This document shows, one piece after another, positions 37,992-46,484 of a DNA stretch of 46,493 nt (the first letter of the stretch is position 1; each line of letters starts with the position of its first letter). The notes below the pieces were generated by a model, which was given only the letters and a program-made list of their open reading frames with translations, searched no databases and had not been told where the DNA came from. This stretch comes from Planctomycetaceae bacterium. Lineage in GTDB: Bacteria > Planctomycetota > Planctomycetia > Pirellulales > Pirellulaceae. The position numbers and the translations under genes are program-made. Location of the stretch: positions 1-46,493 of the forward strand of contig JAAYDI010000190.1 in NCBI GenBank assembly GCA_012729315.1, read 5' to 3'.

Positions 37992-38258
37992 CTAGAGGCC
38001 GAGAACGAGCGTCAGGATTGCGGCGACGATGCCCAGCAGTCCCAGGGCGATCCACCACAAGGATTTGCTCGACCAAACGCGGGTGTCTGACAACAAGTAT
38101 TCGCCGCACTCCGGGCACTGATCCGCGTCCTCGTACACGTCCGCGCGGCAATGCGGGCAGACGACGGTGTCGGTACTCCCGTCATCCAGGTCGTCTTCGT
38201 CCGGGTACTCGCGATCGTCGAGGCTATCGGATGCTTCATCCCAATCTGCGGCGGTCAT
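37992..38258 (-). CDS. Small zinc-ribbon membrane protein
   Basis: This 88-residue protein starts with an acidic stretch (residues 4-30, Asp/Glu-rich), continues with a zinc ribbon (CPHC and CPEC pairs, about 34-53) and ends with one membrane helix (WWIALGLLGIVAAILTLVLGL). Small ribbon-plus-helix proteins of this kind are common in planctomycetes and have no assigned role. ATG 38258 is preferred over the open frame starting at 38396 because the upstream part shows no protein-like pattern. It faces the LysM gene divergently. Confidence 0.75.
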   Translation of the reverse strand: MTAADWDEASDSLDDREYPDEDDLDDGSTDTVVCPHCRADVYEDADQCPECGEYLLSDTRVWSSKSLWWIALGLLGIVAAILTLVLGL

Positions 38259-38385
38259 CAATCTGGCACGGTAACGGTGATGGAATACGGCATACGAACG
38301 GACAACACGATGAGGAGAGTTGTCAGTAGTATAGCAGTCGACCGCGCGGCATGAAGCCGCTGCGGGATCCGGCCGGGTTTTCGTC

Positions 38386-38401
38386 AAGGAGGGCAAAAGT
38401 G
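38386..38401 (+). promoter_or_regulatory. Strong ribosome binding site fixing the LysM/YkuD start
   Basis: AAGGAGGG at 38386-38393 lies five bases before GTG 38399. It supports this GTG over the ATG at 38351 as the true start of the gene. Confidence 0.8.
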
Positions 38402-39715
38402 CAAACTCTCAAGACCGCGGTGGTTGTCGTCTTGCTGTTGGTGGTCTTCTACGGCGTGTACGAGATGCTCAGCCGTCCGCCCGACGCGCCGCCGGCGGAA
38501 GTGGCGCAGCTGGAGGACATGCAGTTCGATCCACCGGAAGTGCAGTTCGGCGATGCCCCGCTGCACGATCCCCTGTCGGAACCTGCCGTGTCGGTGCCTC
38601 CCGTCACGACCAACGGGCCCGTTGAATCGCCCGTTCCGCCGCACAGCATGACCGCCGCCGACCCGCCGGGTGCGTCCGCAGCCTATCCGGTCGCCAACGC
38701 ACCGGATGCATCTACAGCTTATCCGGTCGCCGGCGGCGCGCCGGGCACACCGGTGATGCCGCCAGTGACGCCGCCAGTCGAACCCGAGTATCCGTCGCTG
38801 ACGGTGGAACCGCCCGCCGCCGCAGTCGCGGCCGGCACCGCGCCGGCACCGGCAGCTTCCCCGCCTGGTCCGCCGACAACTCCCTCCGCTCCGCCCGACC
38901 AGAACCTGCCGCCGCCAGTGAGCGACCCGCGGCTGCAGCAGAATCCTTTCTTCCACGAAAACGTGGTGACGCTGCCGGCGGGCGCGGCGCCGTCAGCGGA
39001 CACTCCGCAGAACGGCGTGCGCGCCTATGAGCGCGCGCGGAAGATCGCCCAGTCGCAGATCGAGGCGGGAAAATACCACAACGCCCTGGCCACGCTGTCG
39101 GTGTTTTTCCGGAGCCCCGACCTGACGCCCAGCGAACACCGGGAACTGCTCGACCTGCTCGACCCGCTCGCCGGACGCGTTGTCTATTCGCGCGAACACC
39201 TCCTGGAACCGCCCTACATCGTGCGCCGCAACGAAACGCTGGCCAACATCGCCCAGCAATACAACGTGCCGATGGAACTGCTGCAGAGAATCAACGGGGT
39301 GGACACGCCCGATGTGCTGGTGCCAGGCACGGAACTCAAGGTCGTTACCGGGCCGTTCCGCGCCGAAGTGAATCTCCAGGGCCAGGAGCTGACGCTGTTC
39401 CTCAACGAACTCTATGCCGGTCGGTTCCCGATCACCATCGGTCAGGACCCGGCACCGATCATGGGTGACTTCAAGGTCCGCGAGAAACGCGAAGACCGCG
39501 ACTACTTCTCGATGGCCGGACAGAAAATCCCGGCCGGAAACCCGGCCAATCCGTTCGGCAACGTGTGGCTCGACCTGGGCCGCGAGGTCTGCATTCATGG
39601 CAGCCCCGCCGCCGGCACCGATCCCCACCGCGGCTGCATCAGCCTCAGCCCGCAGGATGCGGATGATGTGTACGGCATCTTGTCGGTCGGTTCCACGGTT
39701 CGTATCCTGCGCTGA
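38399..39715 (+). CDS. LysM and L,D-transpeptidase (YkuD) domain protein
   Basis: The 438-residue protein has an N-terminal membrane anchor (about 4-24), a long Pro/Ala-rich spacer with repeated AYPVA motifs (about 50-210), a short helical part, a LysM domain at about 272-318 (YIVRRNETLANIAQQYNVP) and a YkuD catalytic domain. The active site is in IHGSPAAGTDPHRGCISL with the nucleophile Cys413. Such enzymes cross-link peptidoglycan or attach proteins to it from the outer face of the inner membrane. Planctomycetes have thin peptidoglycan, so the activity fits. The stop codon lies inside an 18-bp tandem duplication. pyrE follows after 54 bases. Confidence 0.88.
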   Translation: MQTLKTAVVVVLLLVVFYGVYEMLSRPPDAPPAEVAQLEDMQFDPPEVQFGDAPLHDPLSEPAVSVPPVTTNGPVESPVPPHSMTAADPPGASAAYPVANAPDASTAYPVAGGAPGTPVMPPVTPPVEPEYPSLTVEPPAAAVAAGTAPAPAASPPGPPTTPSAPPDQNLPPPVSDPRLQQNPFFHENVVTLPAGAAPSADTPQNGVRAYERARKIAQSQIEAGKYHNALATLSVFFRSPDLTPSEHRELLDLLDPLAGRVVYSREHLLEPPYIVRRNETLANIAQQYNVPMELLQRINGVDTPDVLVPGTELKVVTGPFRAEVNLQGQELTLFLNELYAGRFPITIGQDPAPIMGDFKVREKREDRDYFSMAGQKIPAGNPANPFGNVWLDLGREVCIHGSPAAGTDPHRGCISLSPQDADDVYGILSVGSTVRILR

Positions 39716-39734
39716 CTTCGTATCCTGCACTGAC
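39699..39734. repeat. 18-bp tandem duplication covering the LysM/YkuD stop codon
   Basis: TTCGTATCCTGCGCTGAC (39699-39716) is followed directly by the same sequence with one change, G to A (39717-39734). The first unit encodes the last residues and TGA of the transpeptidase gene. Confidence 0.85.
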
Positions 39735-39769
39735 GGGCAAGACGCCGCAGGCCTGGGAGAGCTGTTGCC

Positions 39770-40327
39770 GTGTACGACCGAGATGCCTTGATCGCACTGA
39801 TCCGTGACCGGGCCCTGAAGCTGGGGAAGTTCACCTTGGCCTCGGGCAAAGAGGCGACATATTACCTCGACTGCCGGCAAGTCACGCTCGATGGCCGTGG
39901 CGCCAACCTGATCGGTGAAGGAATCCTCGAGCTGTTGGGCTCCGACCTGCCGGATGCCGTGGGAGGCATGGCGATCGGCGCCGACCCGATCACCGCCGCC
40001 GTCGTGACGCTGGCCGGCCAACGCGGGCTCCCCCTCAAAGGATTCATGGTTCGCAAAGAGCCCAAGGCTCACGGCCGCGGACGGGATGTCGAAGGTCCCG
40101 TGGAACCGGGCCAGCGCGTGGTCATCGTGGAGGATGTCGTGACCACCGGCGGCAGCTCGCTGCAGGCGATCGAACGCGCCGAAGCGTTCGGACTCACCGT
40201 GCAGCGCGTCATCGCTATTGTCGACCGGCTGGAAGGGGGACGCGCCGCATTTGAGCAGCGCGGCTACCCGCTGCAGACTCTGCTGACCATTCGCGATTTC
40301 GGCCTCGAGCCGCCTCCGGCCGGCTAG
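39770..40327 (+). CDS. pyrE: Orotate phosphoribosyltransferase
   Basis: The 185-residue enzyme joins orotate and PRPP to make orotidine monophosphate, the fifth step of pyrimidine synthesis. The PRPP-binding motif is VVIVEDVVTTGGSSL near residues 118-131, and FTLASGKEATYYLDCRQVTL is the N-terminal substrate segment. The length fits the short class. GTG 39770 has GGGAGA nine bases upstream. It may be co-transcribed with the transpeptidase gene ahead of it, though the two are functionally unrelated. No other pyr gene is present. Confidence 0.94.
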   Translation: MYDRDALIALIRDRALKLGKFTLASGKEATYYLDCRQVTLDGRGANLIGEGILELLGSDLPDAVGGMAIGADPITAAVVTLAGQRGLPLKGFMVRKEPKAHGRGRDVEGPVEPGQRVVIVEDVVTTGGSSLQAIERAEAFGLTVQRVIAIVDRLEGGRAAFEQRGYPLQTLLTIRDFGLEPPPAG

Positions 40328-40424
40328 GCGGCCGCCTGGTCCGAGACTGGACGGGCAGGCGCCCACATGCATCGGCCTCCCACCGTCTGGCAGCCTGTCC
40401 CACGCAACCCGGTGTGCGATTGAG

Positions 40425-41096
40425 ATGGAAACGTCCCTGCATCGACAGCTCAAACAGCAGTATGCGTGCGACACGGCAACTCAGGAGGTCAAGGTCGGTG
40501 CGTTCCGCATCGATGTCGTCAACCCGGATTGCCTGGTCGAAATCCAGCACGGTTCGCTGGCGGCCATTCGCGACAAGACAGCCCGCCTGCTGGCGGACCA
40601 CCGCGTGCTGATCGTCAAACCCATCATCGCGCGCAAACGCATCGTGCAACTGGCGCGCCGCGGCGGACCTGTCGTGTCCGAACGTTGGAGTCCCAAACGC
40701 GGTTCACCACTCGATCTGTTTGACGAACTGGTGCACTTCACCCGCGTCTTCCCCCACGCCAACCTCACGCTCGAAGTCCTGCTGGTGGAGGTCGAGGAGC
40801 GACGGTTTCCAGGACACGGCCGCAAACGGCGGTGGCGCGCCAACGACCGGCAGGTGGAAGATGTGCGCCTGGTCCACGCCGGTGACCAGTACCGCTTCAC
40901 GACCGCCCGCGATCTGCTGCAGATTCTGCCGCGCCGGCTGCCCCAGCCGTTTCACACTGGGCACCTCGCTCAACAGCTCAACGTCCATCGCTCGGTGGCC
41001 CAGCGGATCGCCTACTGCATCCGCCAGACGGGCGCGGTGCTGGAAGTGGGCAAACAGGGCAACACGAGACTCTATCGGATGACCCCAGCCGCCTGA
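40425..41096 (+). CDS. Unrecognised protein: nuclease-like N-terminus, winged-helix C-terminus
   Basis: I cannot name this 223-residue protein. Residues 20-70 have the order Glu21, Asp30 (FRIDVVNPDCLVEIQ), Glu39-x-Gln41 and a later strand HRVLIVKPI. This resembles the core of PD-(D/E)xK nucleases with Gln in place of the usual Lys. A basic stretch (FPGHGRKRRWRAND) lies at about 128-142. Residues about 160-220 look like a winged helix-turn-helix (FTTARDLLQILP, then HLAQQLNVHRSVAQRIAYCI). The combination suggests a DNA-binding, possibly DNA-cutting, protein. The nuclease part is an inference from motif order only. The gene follows pyrE by 98 bases and is convergent to the next one. Confidence 0.7.
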   Translation: METSLHRQLKQQYACDTATQEVKVGAFRIDVVNPDCLVEIQHGSLAAIRDKTARLLADHRVLIVKPIIARKRIVQLARRGGPVVSERWSPKRGSPLDLFDELVHFTRVFPHANLTLEVLLVEVEERRFPGHGRKRRWRANDRQVEDVRLVHAGDQYRFTTARDLLQILPRRLPQPFHTGHLAQQLNVHRSVAQRIAYCIRQTGAVLEVGKQGNTRLYRMTPAA

Positions 41097-41107
41097 CGCC
41101 GCCCGCC

Positions 41108-41881
41108 CTACGCGTTCGCCTTGGCGCGCGCCTCCCGCAGCCCGCGGCTGAGAATATCCCGCAGCAACGGCGAGTAGTCCTCGAACTTCGCCTGATCCGG
41201 CGGACCACTGGCGTACTGGAAGATGGCGTCGCGCGGCTTCTTGCCCAGCGAAATCAAAGTCGAACTCACCGTCCCCCGCGTCTTGTTCCGCACGACCATG
41301 CTCGGCCGACCCGGAGGCGACGGAGGACGGGCAAATACCTTGCTGGCCACCGCCAGGAACTTGACTGGCGAATCGAGCGTCTGCAGGGTCAACAGCCGCA
41401 GCGCCATCTTGACCCGCTCGTCACGCGGATCGTTCACGTCGCCGTTGGAGACAATGCTCAACCCTTCTTCCAACTGCACGACCTCAGCTTCGTCACATCC
41501 ATGCACTACCCAGCCACTCTCGGCATCCGCAATCACATAGTTGACGCCGTCATACTTGCCGGTCGACAACTCCTCCAGCGCCGTGTCCACCGCCTGCCGC
41601 GCTGACCCGGCGCGCAGAAGGTCTCGACACAACGCCCCACGCGACCGCGGCCCCAACGGAGGAATCGATCGCAGGCGATTACACGCTGCCACGAACAGTC
41701 CGTGCTGATTGACCCCCAGCCAGGTGCCACCAGCCTCCTGGTCAATCCCACACAAGACACGTGGCTTCCCCGATTGAATCGTCGGTGGCTGGCTCAATCG
41801 GTCGTATCGCTCTTCGCGATTGGCGGCCACTAAAACGGGGGATTCGGGAACAAGTCGATACTGAATAGCCAACAGGCACAT
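41108..41881 (-). CDS. NRDE family (TANGO2-like) protein
   Basis: The 257-residue protein begins MCLLAIQY with a conserved Cys2, and has AANREERYDR as the NRDE-type motif, CGIDQEAGGTWLGVNQHGLF and an SNGDVNDPRDERV segment, as in TANGO2 relatives. Cys2 could act as an N-terminal nucleophile after removal of Met, as in Ntn hydrolases, but no activity has been firmly assigned to this bacterial group. It is convergent with the preceding gene and divergent from the oxidoreductase. Confidence 0.88.
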   Translation of the reverse strand: MCLLAIQYRLVPESPVLVAANREERYDRLSQPPTIQSGKPRVLCGIDQEAGGTWLGVNQHGLFVAACNRLRSIPPLGPRSRGALCRDLLRAGSARQAVDTALEELSTGKYDGVNYVIADAESGWVVHGCDEAEVVQLEEGLSIVSNGDVNDPRDERVKMALRLLTLQTLDSPVKFLAVASKVFARPPSPPGRPSMVVRNKTRGTVSSTLISLGKKPRDAIFQYASGPPDQAKFEDYSPLLRDILSRGLREARAKANA

Positions 41882-41994
41882 GGCAAGCCATCAGGTCCGA
41901 TAAGAGGAAGTGGAGGTAGGCGTAGGTGGCCAATTTACGCTTGGCCGGTATGCCGCTCATCCCGCTTAATGTATTCATTCTATCTCGGCTCGTA

Positions 41995-42012
41995 CACCCC
42001 TACGCGGGGGTG
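41995..42012. other. 6-bp GC-rich hairpin in the NRDE/oxidoreductase gap
   Basis: CACCCC (41995-42000) pairs with GGGGTG (42007-42012) around a 6-base loop. A run of six T follows 10 bases later (42022-42027), too far for a typical intrinsic terminator. It sits between two divergent genes, so its role is unclear. Confidence 0.35.
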
Positions 42013-42083
42013 AATGGTAGGTTTTTTCACCGCACCACAGCTTGTTTACGGCAGACGCATCGGTGAAGTTCAAGAGACTTCTG

Positions 42084-42128
42084 CAAGTCGTTGGTCAGCA
42101 AGTCGTTGGTCAGCAAGTCGTTGGTCAG
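42084..42128 (+). repeat. Three perfect 15-bp tandem repeats before the oxidoreductase
   Basis: CAAGTCGTTGGTCAG is present three times head to tail (42084-42098, 42099-42113, 42114-42128), followed by a partial CAA. The array ends 19 bases before the GTG start at 42148, and an in-frame TAG at 42133-42135 shows it is not translated as part of that gene. Confidence 0.9.
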
Positions 42129-42147
42129 CAAATAGGAAACCCCAGCC

Positions 42148-43266
42148 GTGCCACACGTAACTCAACCGCCGGTACGCATTGCCATTCTGGGTGCGGGTGC
42201 TGTGAGCGATTACCACCACGTGCCAGGAATTCGGTTGGATCCGCGAGCTGAGCTGGTGGCGGTGTGTGACAGCAATGTCGCGCTGCTTGAGCAGCGCAAG
42301 CGGGACTGGCCGGTCGACCGGGTCACGACGGACTACGAGCAGTTGTGTGCGGATCCGCAGATCGACGCGGTGATCATCGCCACACCCAACAACCTGCATC
42401 TTCCGATGGCGCGGGCGGCGGCAGCGCACGGCAAGCACGTGATGTGTGAGAAGCCGTTGGGGTTGAATGCCGCGGAAGTACGTCAGATGTACTGCGCGGC
42501 GCGCGATGCGGACGTCGTGCACATGACGGCCTTCACGTATCGATTTGCGCCGTCGATGCGTTATATGAAGCATCTGCTGAACACCGGTGCGCTCGGCACA
42601 CCACGGCACTTCCGCAGCCAGCGGTTTCTGGATTGGCCGGAGACGAGCTGGGGGTGGCGGCAGTATCGCAACCAGGCCGGGGCGGGGGACCTGTACGACA
42701 TGACCATCCATCGCATCGATTTCGCCCTCGATCTGATGGGGCCCCTGGAGCGCATCTGTGGCGCTGTGGCGCGGTTCGCGCCGCGCACGACGACGGCTGA
42801 CGGGCAGCCGTGCGCCCCATCGGAAGTGGATGACTGGTCGGGCATGATTGGCCAGTTCGCGTCTGGTGCGGTCGGCGTGTGGGAAGGCACGACGCTGGCC
42901 AAAGGATACGGGCTTAAGGGCTTTGGTCACGAATGGGCAGAGATTAACGGTTCGGAAGGTTCGGCCGTCTATCGGCTGCACGAGCCGAATACGCTGCTGC
43001 TGGGAAAGACCGGTCAGGATCTGGCGCCGGTCTCCGTGCCCGACGAGTTTCTGAGTCCGGCGGGGAGTCCGCGCGATCCGCAGGTTGGGGTGCCGGCGAC
43101 GGTTTTCCGGTACGATCTGGTGTGGGAGTTTGTATCGGCGATAACGCAGGGGCGCGCTGCGGTGCCCAGCTTCCACGACGGTCTGCGCGCTCAAATCGTA
43201 GCGGACGCCGTGCTCGAATCGCAGTCGCAGCGGACCTGGGTGACGATCGCAGACGAACCGCGCTAA
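42148..43266 (+). CDS. Gfo/Idh/MocA family NAD(P)-dependent oxidoreductase
   Basis: The 372-residue protein opens with the Rossmann motif VRIAILGAGAVSDYHHVPG and contains the family marks IIATPNNLHLPMA and CEKPLGLN (with the catalytic Lys), then a C-terminal alpha/beta domain with TAFTYRFAPSMRYMK and YDMTIHRIDFALDLMG. Members oxidise or reduce sugars, inositols and related alcohols; planctomycetes have many copies and the substrate is not predictable. It probably acts in the cytoplasm, since no Tat signal is seen. GTG 42148 is the only sensible start after the in-frame TAG at 42133, with AGGAAA upstream. Confidence 0.92.
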   Translation: MPHVTQPPVRIAILGAGAVSDYHHVPGIRLDPRAELVAVCDSNVALLEQRKRDWPVDRVTTDYEQLCADPQIDAVIIATPNNLHLPMARAAAAHGKHVMCEKPLGLNAAEVRQMYCAARDADVVHMTAFTYRFAPSMRYMKHLLNTGALGTPRHFRSQRFLDWPETSWGWRQYRNQAGAGDLYDMTIHRIDFALDLMGPLERICGAVARFAPRTTTADGQPCAPSEVDDWSGMIGQFASGAVGVWEGTTLAKGYGLKGFGHEWAEINGSEGSAVYRLHEPNTLLLGKTGQDLAPVSVPDEFLSPAGSPRDPQVGVPATVFRYDLVWEFVSAITQGRAAVPSFHDGLRAQIVADAVLESQSQRTWVTIADEPR

Positions 43267-43341
43267 CGCTATGTTCGGCGGCAGGACCGAAGGGCCCCGC
43301 GCCACACTCTTGACGGGCCTGGGATGACGCTGAACTCATGC

Positions 43342-43347
43342 TATAGT
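43342..43347 (+). promoter_or_regulatory. Possible extended -10 promoter of the FabH-like gene
   Basis: TATAGT is preceded by TGC (43339-43341), an extended -10 arrangement. No -35 box is at the right distance; TTGACG at 43310 is 26 bases away. It lies about 57 bases before the preferred start. Confidence 0.35.
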
Positions 43348-43353
43348 AGATGA

Positions 43354-43381
43354 CTTGCAGGTGGATCCTTGCAGGTGGATC
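43354..43381. repeat. 14-bp perfect tandem duplication upstream of the FabH-like gene
   Basis: CTTGCAGGTGGATC occurs at 43354-43367 and 43368-43381. It falls between the -10-like element and the ribosome binding site, so it would be in the 5' leader. Confidence 0.88.
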
Positions 43382-43403
43382 GAGTCCAGCGTCTGGAGAG
43401 ACC

Positions 43404-44516
43404 ATGTCCTCAAGTGCTTCCGAAGAGACAGCGACAACACGTGTAGCAGACGACGAACTCGTAGCGGGTGCTCTGGCAGCCAAGGCGGTGAAGACGACCG
43501 AGCCGCTGGCGCGCGTCGCCCGCCGTAGCCCGCTGGCAGCGCTCCTGGGAGTGCAGATTCTCGGTGCCGGGGCCTACCTGCCCGAGCAGATCGTGAGCAA
43601 CGAAGATCTGGTGCACCTGGGGTGCGATGCCGACTGGATTATTCAGCGGACGGGGATTCGTGCGCGCCGGCACGCAGCGCCCGAGCAGGCGACGAGCGAT
43701 CTGGCGTATGAAGCGGCGGTGCGTTGTCTGGACAATGCCGAGGTGGCGGCGCGGGACGTCGATCTGATTCTCGTGGCCACGGTGACCCCCGACACGTGGA
43801 TGCCGTCGTCGGCCTGCACGGTGCAGCGTCGGCTGGGAGCCGTTGCGCCGGCGATGGACATCAACGCGGCCTGTTCCGGATTCCTGTATGCGCTGGTGAC
43901 GGGCATGCAGTTCATCAAGACGGGTTGCAGTCGGCGCGTGCTGGTGATCGGCAGCGATGTGATGTCGCGGATCATCAATCCGGCTGACAGGCAGACGTAT
44001 CCGTTGTTTGGGGATGGGGCGGGGGCCGTGTTGCTGGGTGCGGGGCGCGACGATCGCGGTCTGGTGGCGTACACGCTCGGCTCCGAAGGGGACGGTGGCG
44101 TATTGTTGTCAGTGCCGGGGGGCGGTTCGCGTGAGCCGCTGACCGCCGATGGGCTGTCGGCCGGCCGGCAATACATGCGGATGGACGGCCGCGGCGTGTT
44201 CAAGTGGGCGGTCCGCACGGTGGTGGAGGTGGCCCGGGACGTCGTGAAGCATGCCGAACTGGAAATGGACGAGATCGACCTGGTGGTGATGCACCAGGCG
44301 AATCAGCGGATCATTGACGCGGCGGCCGACGGTCTGGGGTTGAGCCGCGATCGGGTACTGGTCAACCTCGATCGTTATGGCAACACGACGGGGGCCAGCG
44401 TTCCGATCGCGCTCTCTGAAGCAGTGGCCACGGGCCGGCTGTGGCGCGGCGCGCACGTGTTGCTGCTCGGCTTCGGTGCCGGTCTGACGTGGGGCGCCGG
44501 CGTGATGAGGTACTGA
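43404..44516 (+). CDS. fabH: 3-oxoacyl-ACP synthase III (FabH-like)
   Basis: This is a 370-residue beta-ketoacyl synthase III. The catalytic triad is complete: Cys157 in NAACSGF, His297 in VMHQANQR and Asn327 in RYGNTTGAS, with the same 30-residue His-Asn spacing as the E. coli enzyme. The enzyme starts fatty acid synthesis by condensing acetyl-CoA with malonyl-ACP. The first 45-50 residues are extra compared with typical FabH (about 320-335 residues) and look disordered. ATG 43404 has GGAGAG before it; ATG 43350 lies upstream of the leader duplication and lacks a site. The stop overlaps the pepF start by one base (TGATG), so the pair is coupled. FabH homologues can also make other ketoacyl products. 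Confidence 0.9.
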   Translation: MSSSASEETATTRVADDELVAGALAAKAVKTTEPLARVARRSPLAALLGVQILGAGAYLPEQIVSNEDLVHLGCDADWIIQRTGIRARRHAAPEQATSDLAYEAAVRCLDNAEVAARDVDLILVATVTPDTWMPSSACTVQRRLGAVAPAMDINAACSGFLYALVTGMQFIKTGCSRRVLVIGSDVMSRIINPADRQTYPLFGDGAGAVLLGAGRDDRGLVAYTLGSEGDGGVLLSVPGGGSREPLTADGLSAGRQYMRMDGRGVFKWAVRTVVEVARDVVKHAELEMDEIDLVVMHQANQRIIDAAADGLGLSRDRVLVNLDRYGNTTGASVPIALSEAVATGRLWRGAHVLLLGFGAGLTWGAGVMRY

Positions 44517-46318
44517 TGAGCAAGACGCAGCGACTGCCGAAGCGCGAGGCGGTGCGTCCCGCCGACACGTGGGATCTGACTGGTCTGTTCGAGGATGATG
44601 CGGCCTGGGACACGGCCCTGGGGCGGCTGGAGCAGCGCATCAAGGGCTACGAGCAGTTCCGGGGCCGGCTGGGTGAGAGTTCGGCGCTGCTGGCCAAGTG
44701 CCTTGCCTTCGACAGTCGCGTCGATCGGCTGGCTGAGCGGCTGGGGGTGTACGCCTTTCTGCGAACGGCCGAGGACCAGGCGAACAGTGTGTATCAGCGC
44801 ATGCTGGGGCGTTACCAGAACGTCGCAACCCGCGTATCGGAAGCCGCCAGCTTCATCCGGCCGGAACTTCTCGCGCTGCCGGCCGCCCGGCTCAAGCAGT
44901 TGACCTCCGAGGCGGTGATGAAGCCCTACCGGCTCCAACTGCGGCGGCTGGTCCGTTTCAAGCCTCATACGCTGGGCCGGAAAGAGGAAGAGCTGCTGGC
45001 GATGCAGGCGGAGATGGCGCAGGCCGGCAGCCGGATCTTCCGCCAGCTGCACGACGCCGACCTGAAGTTCGGCTTCGTGATGAATGAACAAGGCGAGAAA
45101 ATCGAGCTGGGCAACGCGACCTTCATGCAGCTGCTGCATTCGCCCCGGCGGTCGGTGCGCCGTGGTGCCTTCCACCAGTACTATGCCCAGTTCGCCGCGC
45201 ACGAGAACACGCTGGCGGCCACGCTCTACAGCTCCGTCCTCAAGGATGTCTACTACGCCCGCGTGCGGCGATACTCCAGTTCGCTCGAGGCGGCGCTGTT
45301 TCCCGACAGCGTGCCGCGCTCCGTGTACGATAACCTGATCGCAGCAGTCCGGCAGCACCTGCCCGCCGTCCATCACTACTATGACGTGCGCCGCCGCAAG
45401 ATGCGGCTGCGCGATATCCACCACTACGACACCTACGTGCCAATCCTCAGCGGACTCGAGACGCAACGCACCTGGGACCAGGCGGTCCAGCTGGTGATCG
45501 CCGCACTCCAGCCGCTCGGCGCCGACTACTGCCGCACCCTGGAAAACGGCTTGCGGAACCGCTGGTGCGATCGGTATCCGAATCTGGGTAAACAGAGCGG
45601 CGCATTCAGCTGCGGAACATACGATGCGGACCCGTACATCCTGATGAACTACAAGCCCGGCGTGCTCGATGACGTCTTCGTCCTCGCGCACGAAGCGGGG
45701 CACGCCATGCACTCGTACCTCTCCGCGAAACACCAGCCCTACATCTATTACGACTACACGATCTTCGTGGCGGAGGTGGCCAGCACGTTCAACGAACAGC
45801 TGCTCAGCGCCCACATGCTGGCCGCAGCCAAGGACCGCCAGCAACTGGCCTACCTGGTCAACCGGGAAATCGACAGCATCCGCGCGACCATCGTCCGCCA
45901 GACGATGTTCGCTGAGTTCGAGAAGATCACGCACGAGCTGGTGGAAGGCGGTGAGCCGCTGACCGTCCAGACACTCAAAGACGTCTACCAAGGTCTGCTG
46001 GAGGCCTACTTCGGACCGGATTTCGTCATCGATCGTGAGCTGTCGTTGGAGTGCCTGCGCATCCCGCACTTCTACCGCGCCTTCTACGTCTACAAATACG
46101 CGACCGGTCTGTCGGCCGCCATCGCACTCGCGCAACGCGTGCTGCAGGGGGGAAAACAGGAACTGGGTGAGTACCTCGGGTTCCTGCAGGCCGGTTGCTC
46201 CCAGGAACCGCTCGACCTGCTGCGCAACGCCGGCGTCGACATGACCAGCCCGGCACCTGTCGACACGGCGCTCGACCACTTCACCCACCTCGTCCAGCAA
46301 CTGGATGAACTGATCTGA
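44516..46318 (+). CDS. pepF: Oligoendopeptidase F (M3 family metallopeptidase)
   Basis: The 600-residue zinc peptidase has its metal site HEAGH at residues 392-396 (LAHEAGHAMHS) and the third ligand region NEQLL in EVASTFNEQLL. FSCGTYDADPYILMNY precedes the site, and the N-terminal helical lid (about 1-200) is intact. PepF cleaves short peptides in the cytoplasm. ATG 44516 shares its first base with the TGA of the fabH-like gene. The frame upstream is only a shadow. The right-end repeat touches its stop codon. Confidence 0.94.
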   Translation: MSKTQRLPKREAVRPADTWDLTGLFEDDAAWDTALGRLEQRIKGYEQFRGRLGESSALLAKCLAFDSRVDRLAERLGVYAFLRTAEDQANSVYQRMLGRYQNVATRVSEAASFIRPELLALPAARLKQLTSEAVMKPYRLQLRRLVRFKPHTLGRKEEELLAMQAEMAQAGSRIFRQLHDADLKFGFVMNEQGEKIELGNATFMQLLHSPRRSVRRGAFHQYYAQFAAHENTLAATLYSSVLKDVYYARVRRYSSSLEAALFPDSVPRSVYDNLIAAVRQHLPAVHHYYDVRRRKMRLRDIHHYDTYVPILSGLETQRTWDQAVQLVIAALQPLGADYCRTLENGLRNRWCDRYPNLGKQSGAFSCGTYDADPYILMNYKPGVLDDVFVLAHEAGHAMHSYLSAKHQPYIYYDYTIFVAEVASTFNEQLLSAHMLAAAKDRQQLAYLVNREIDSIRATIVRQTMFAEFEKITHELVEGGEPLTVQTLKDVYQGLLEAYFGPDFVIDRELSLECLRIPHFYRAFYVYKYATGLSAAIALAQRVLQGGKQELGEYLGFLQAGCSQEPLDLLRNAGVDMTSPAPVDTALDHFTHLVQQLDELI

Positions 46319-46441
46319 ACTGGGACGGTGAAAGGTTCAGTCATTCCGAGCCGGTTGTAGTGGACGAATCCATGCCATGGATGGGCCCATTCGCATGGAC
46401 TGCCTACCTCCTCACCGTGCAGCGGTTCCATCCCGCAATTG
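46315..46441 (-). repeat. Right copy of the ~130-bp inverted repeat
   Basis: This is the reverse complement of bases 1-133, about 95 percent identical. It begins at the pepF stop codon, so it abuts the 3' end of a gene, as does the left copy. It contains GCGAATGGGCCCATTCGC-type and ATCCATGCCATGGAT palindromes. On the minus strand an ATG (46431) opens a frame homologous to the left copy, which then runs antisense into pepF. Confidence 0.85.
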
Positions 46442-46484
46442 GCCGAAGGCCACTATCAACGTAGCCTTGGGGCAACGCCCCAGG
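46441..46484. repeat. REP-like double hairpin with GTAG
   Basis: GGCC-GAA-GGCC (46441-46451) is followed by GTAG (46461-46464) and then an 8-bp stem CTTGGGGC / GCCCCAGG with loop AAC (46466-46484, one G-U pair). GTAG directly beside a GC-rich hairpin is the hallmark of REP elements recognised by RAYT transposases. The left copy is not followed by this part because the sequence ends there. Confidence 0.5.

Noticed and set aside
42084-42128. A short CRISPR array
   Set aside because: The 15-bp units are directly adjacent with no spacers, and no cas genes are near.
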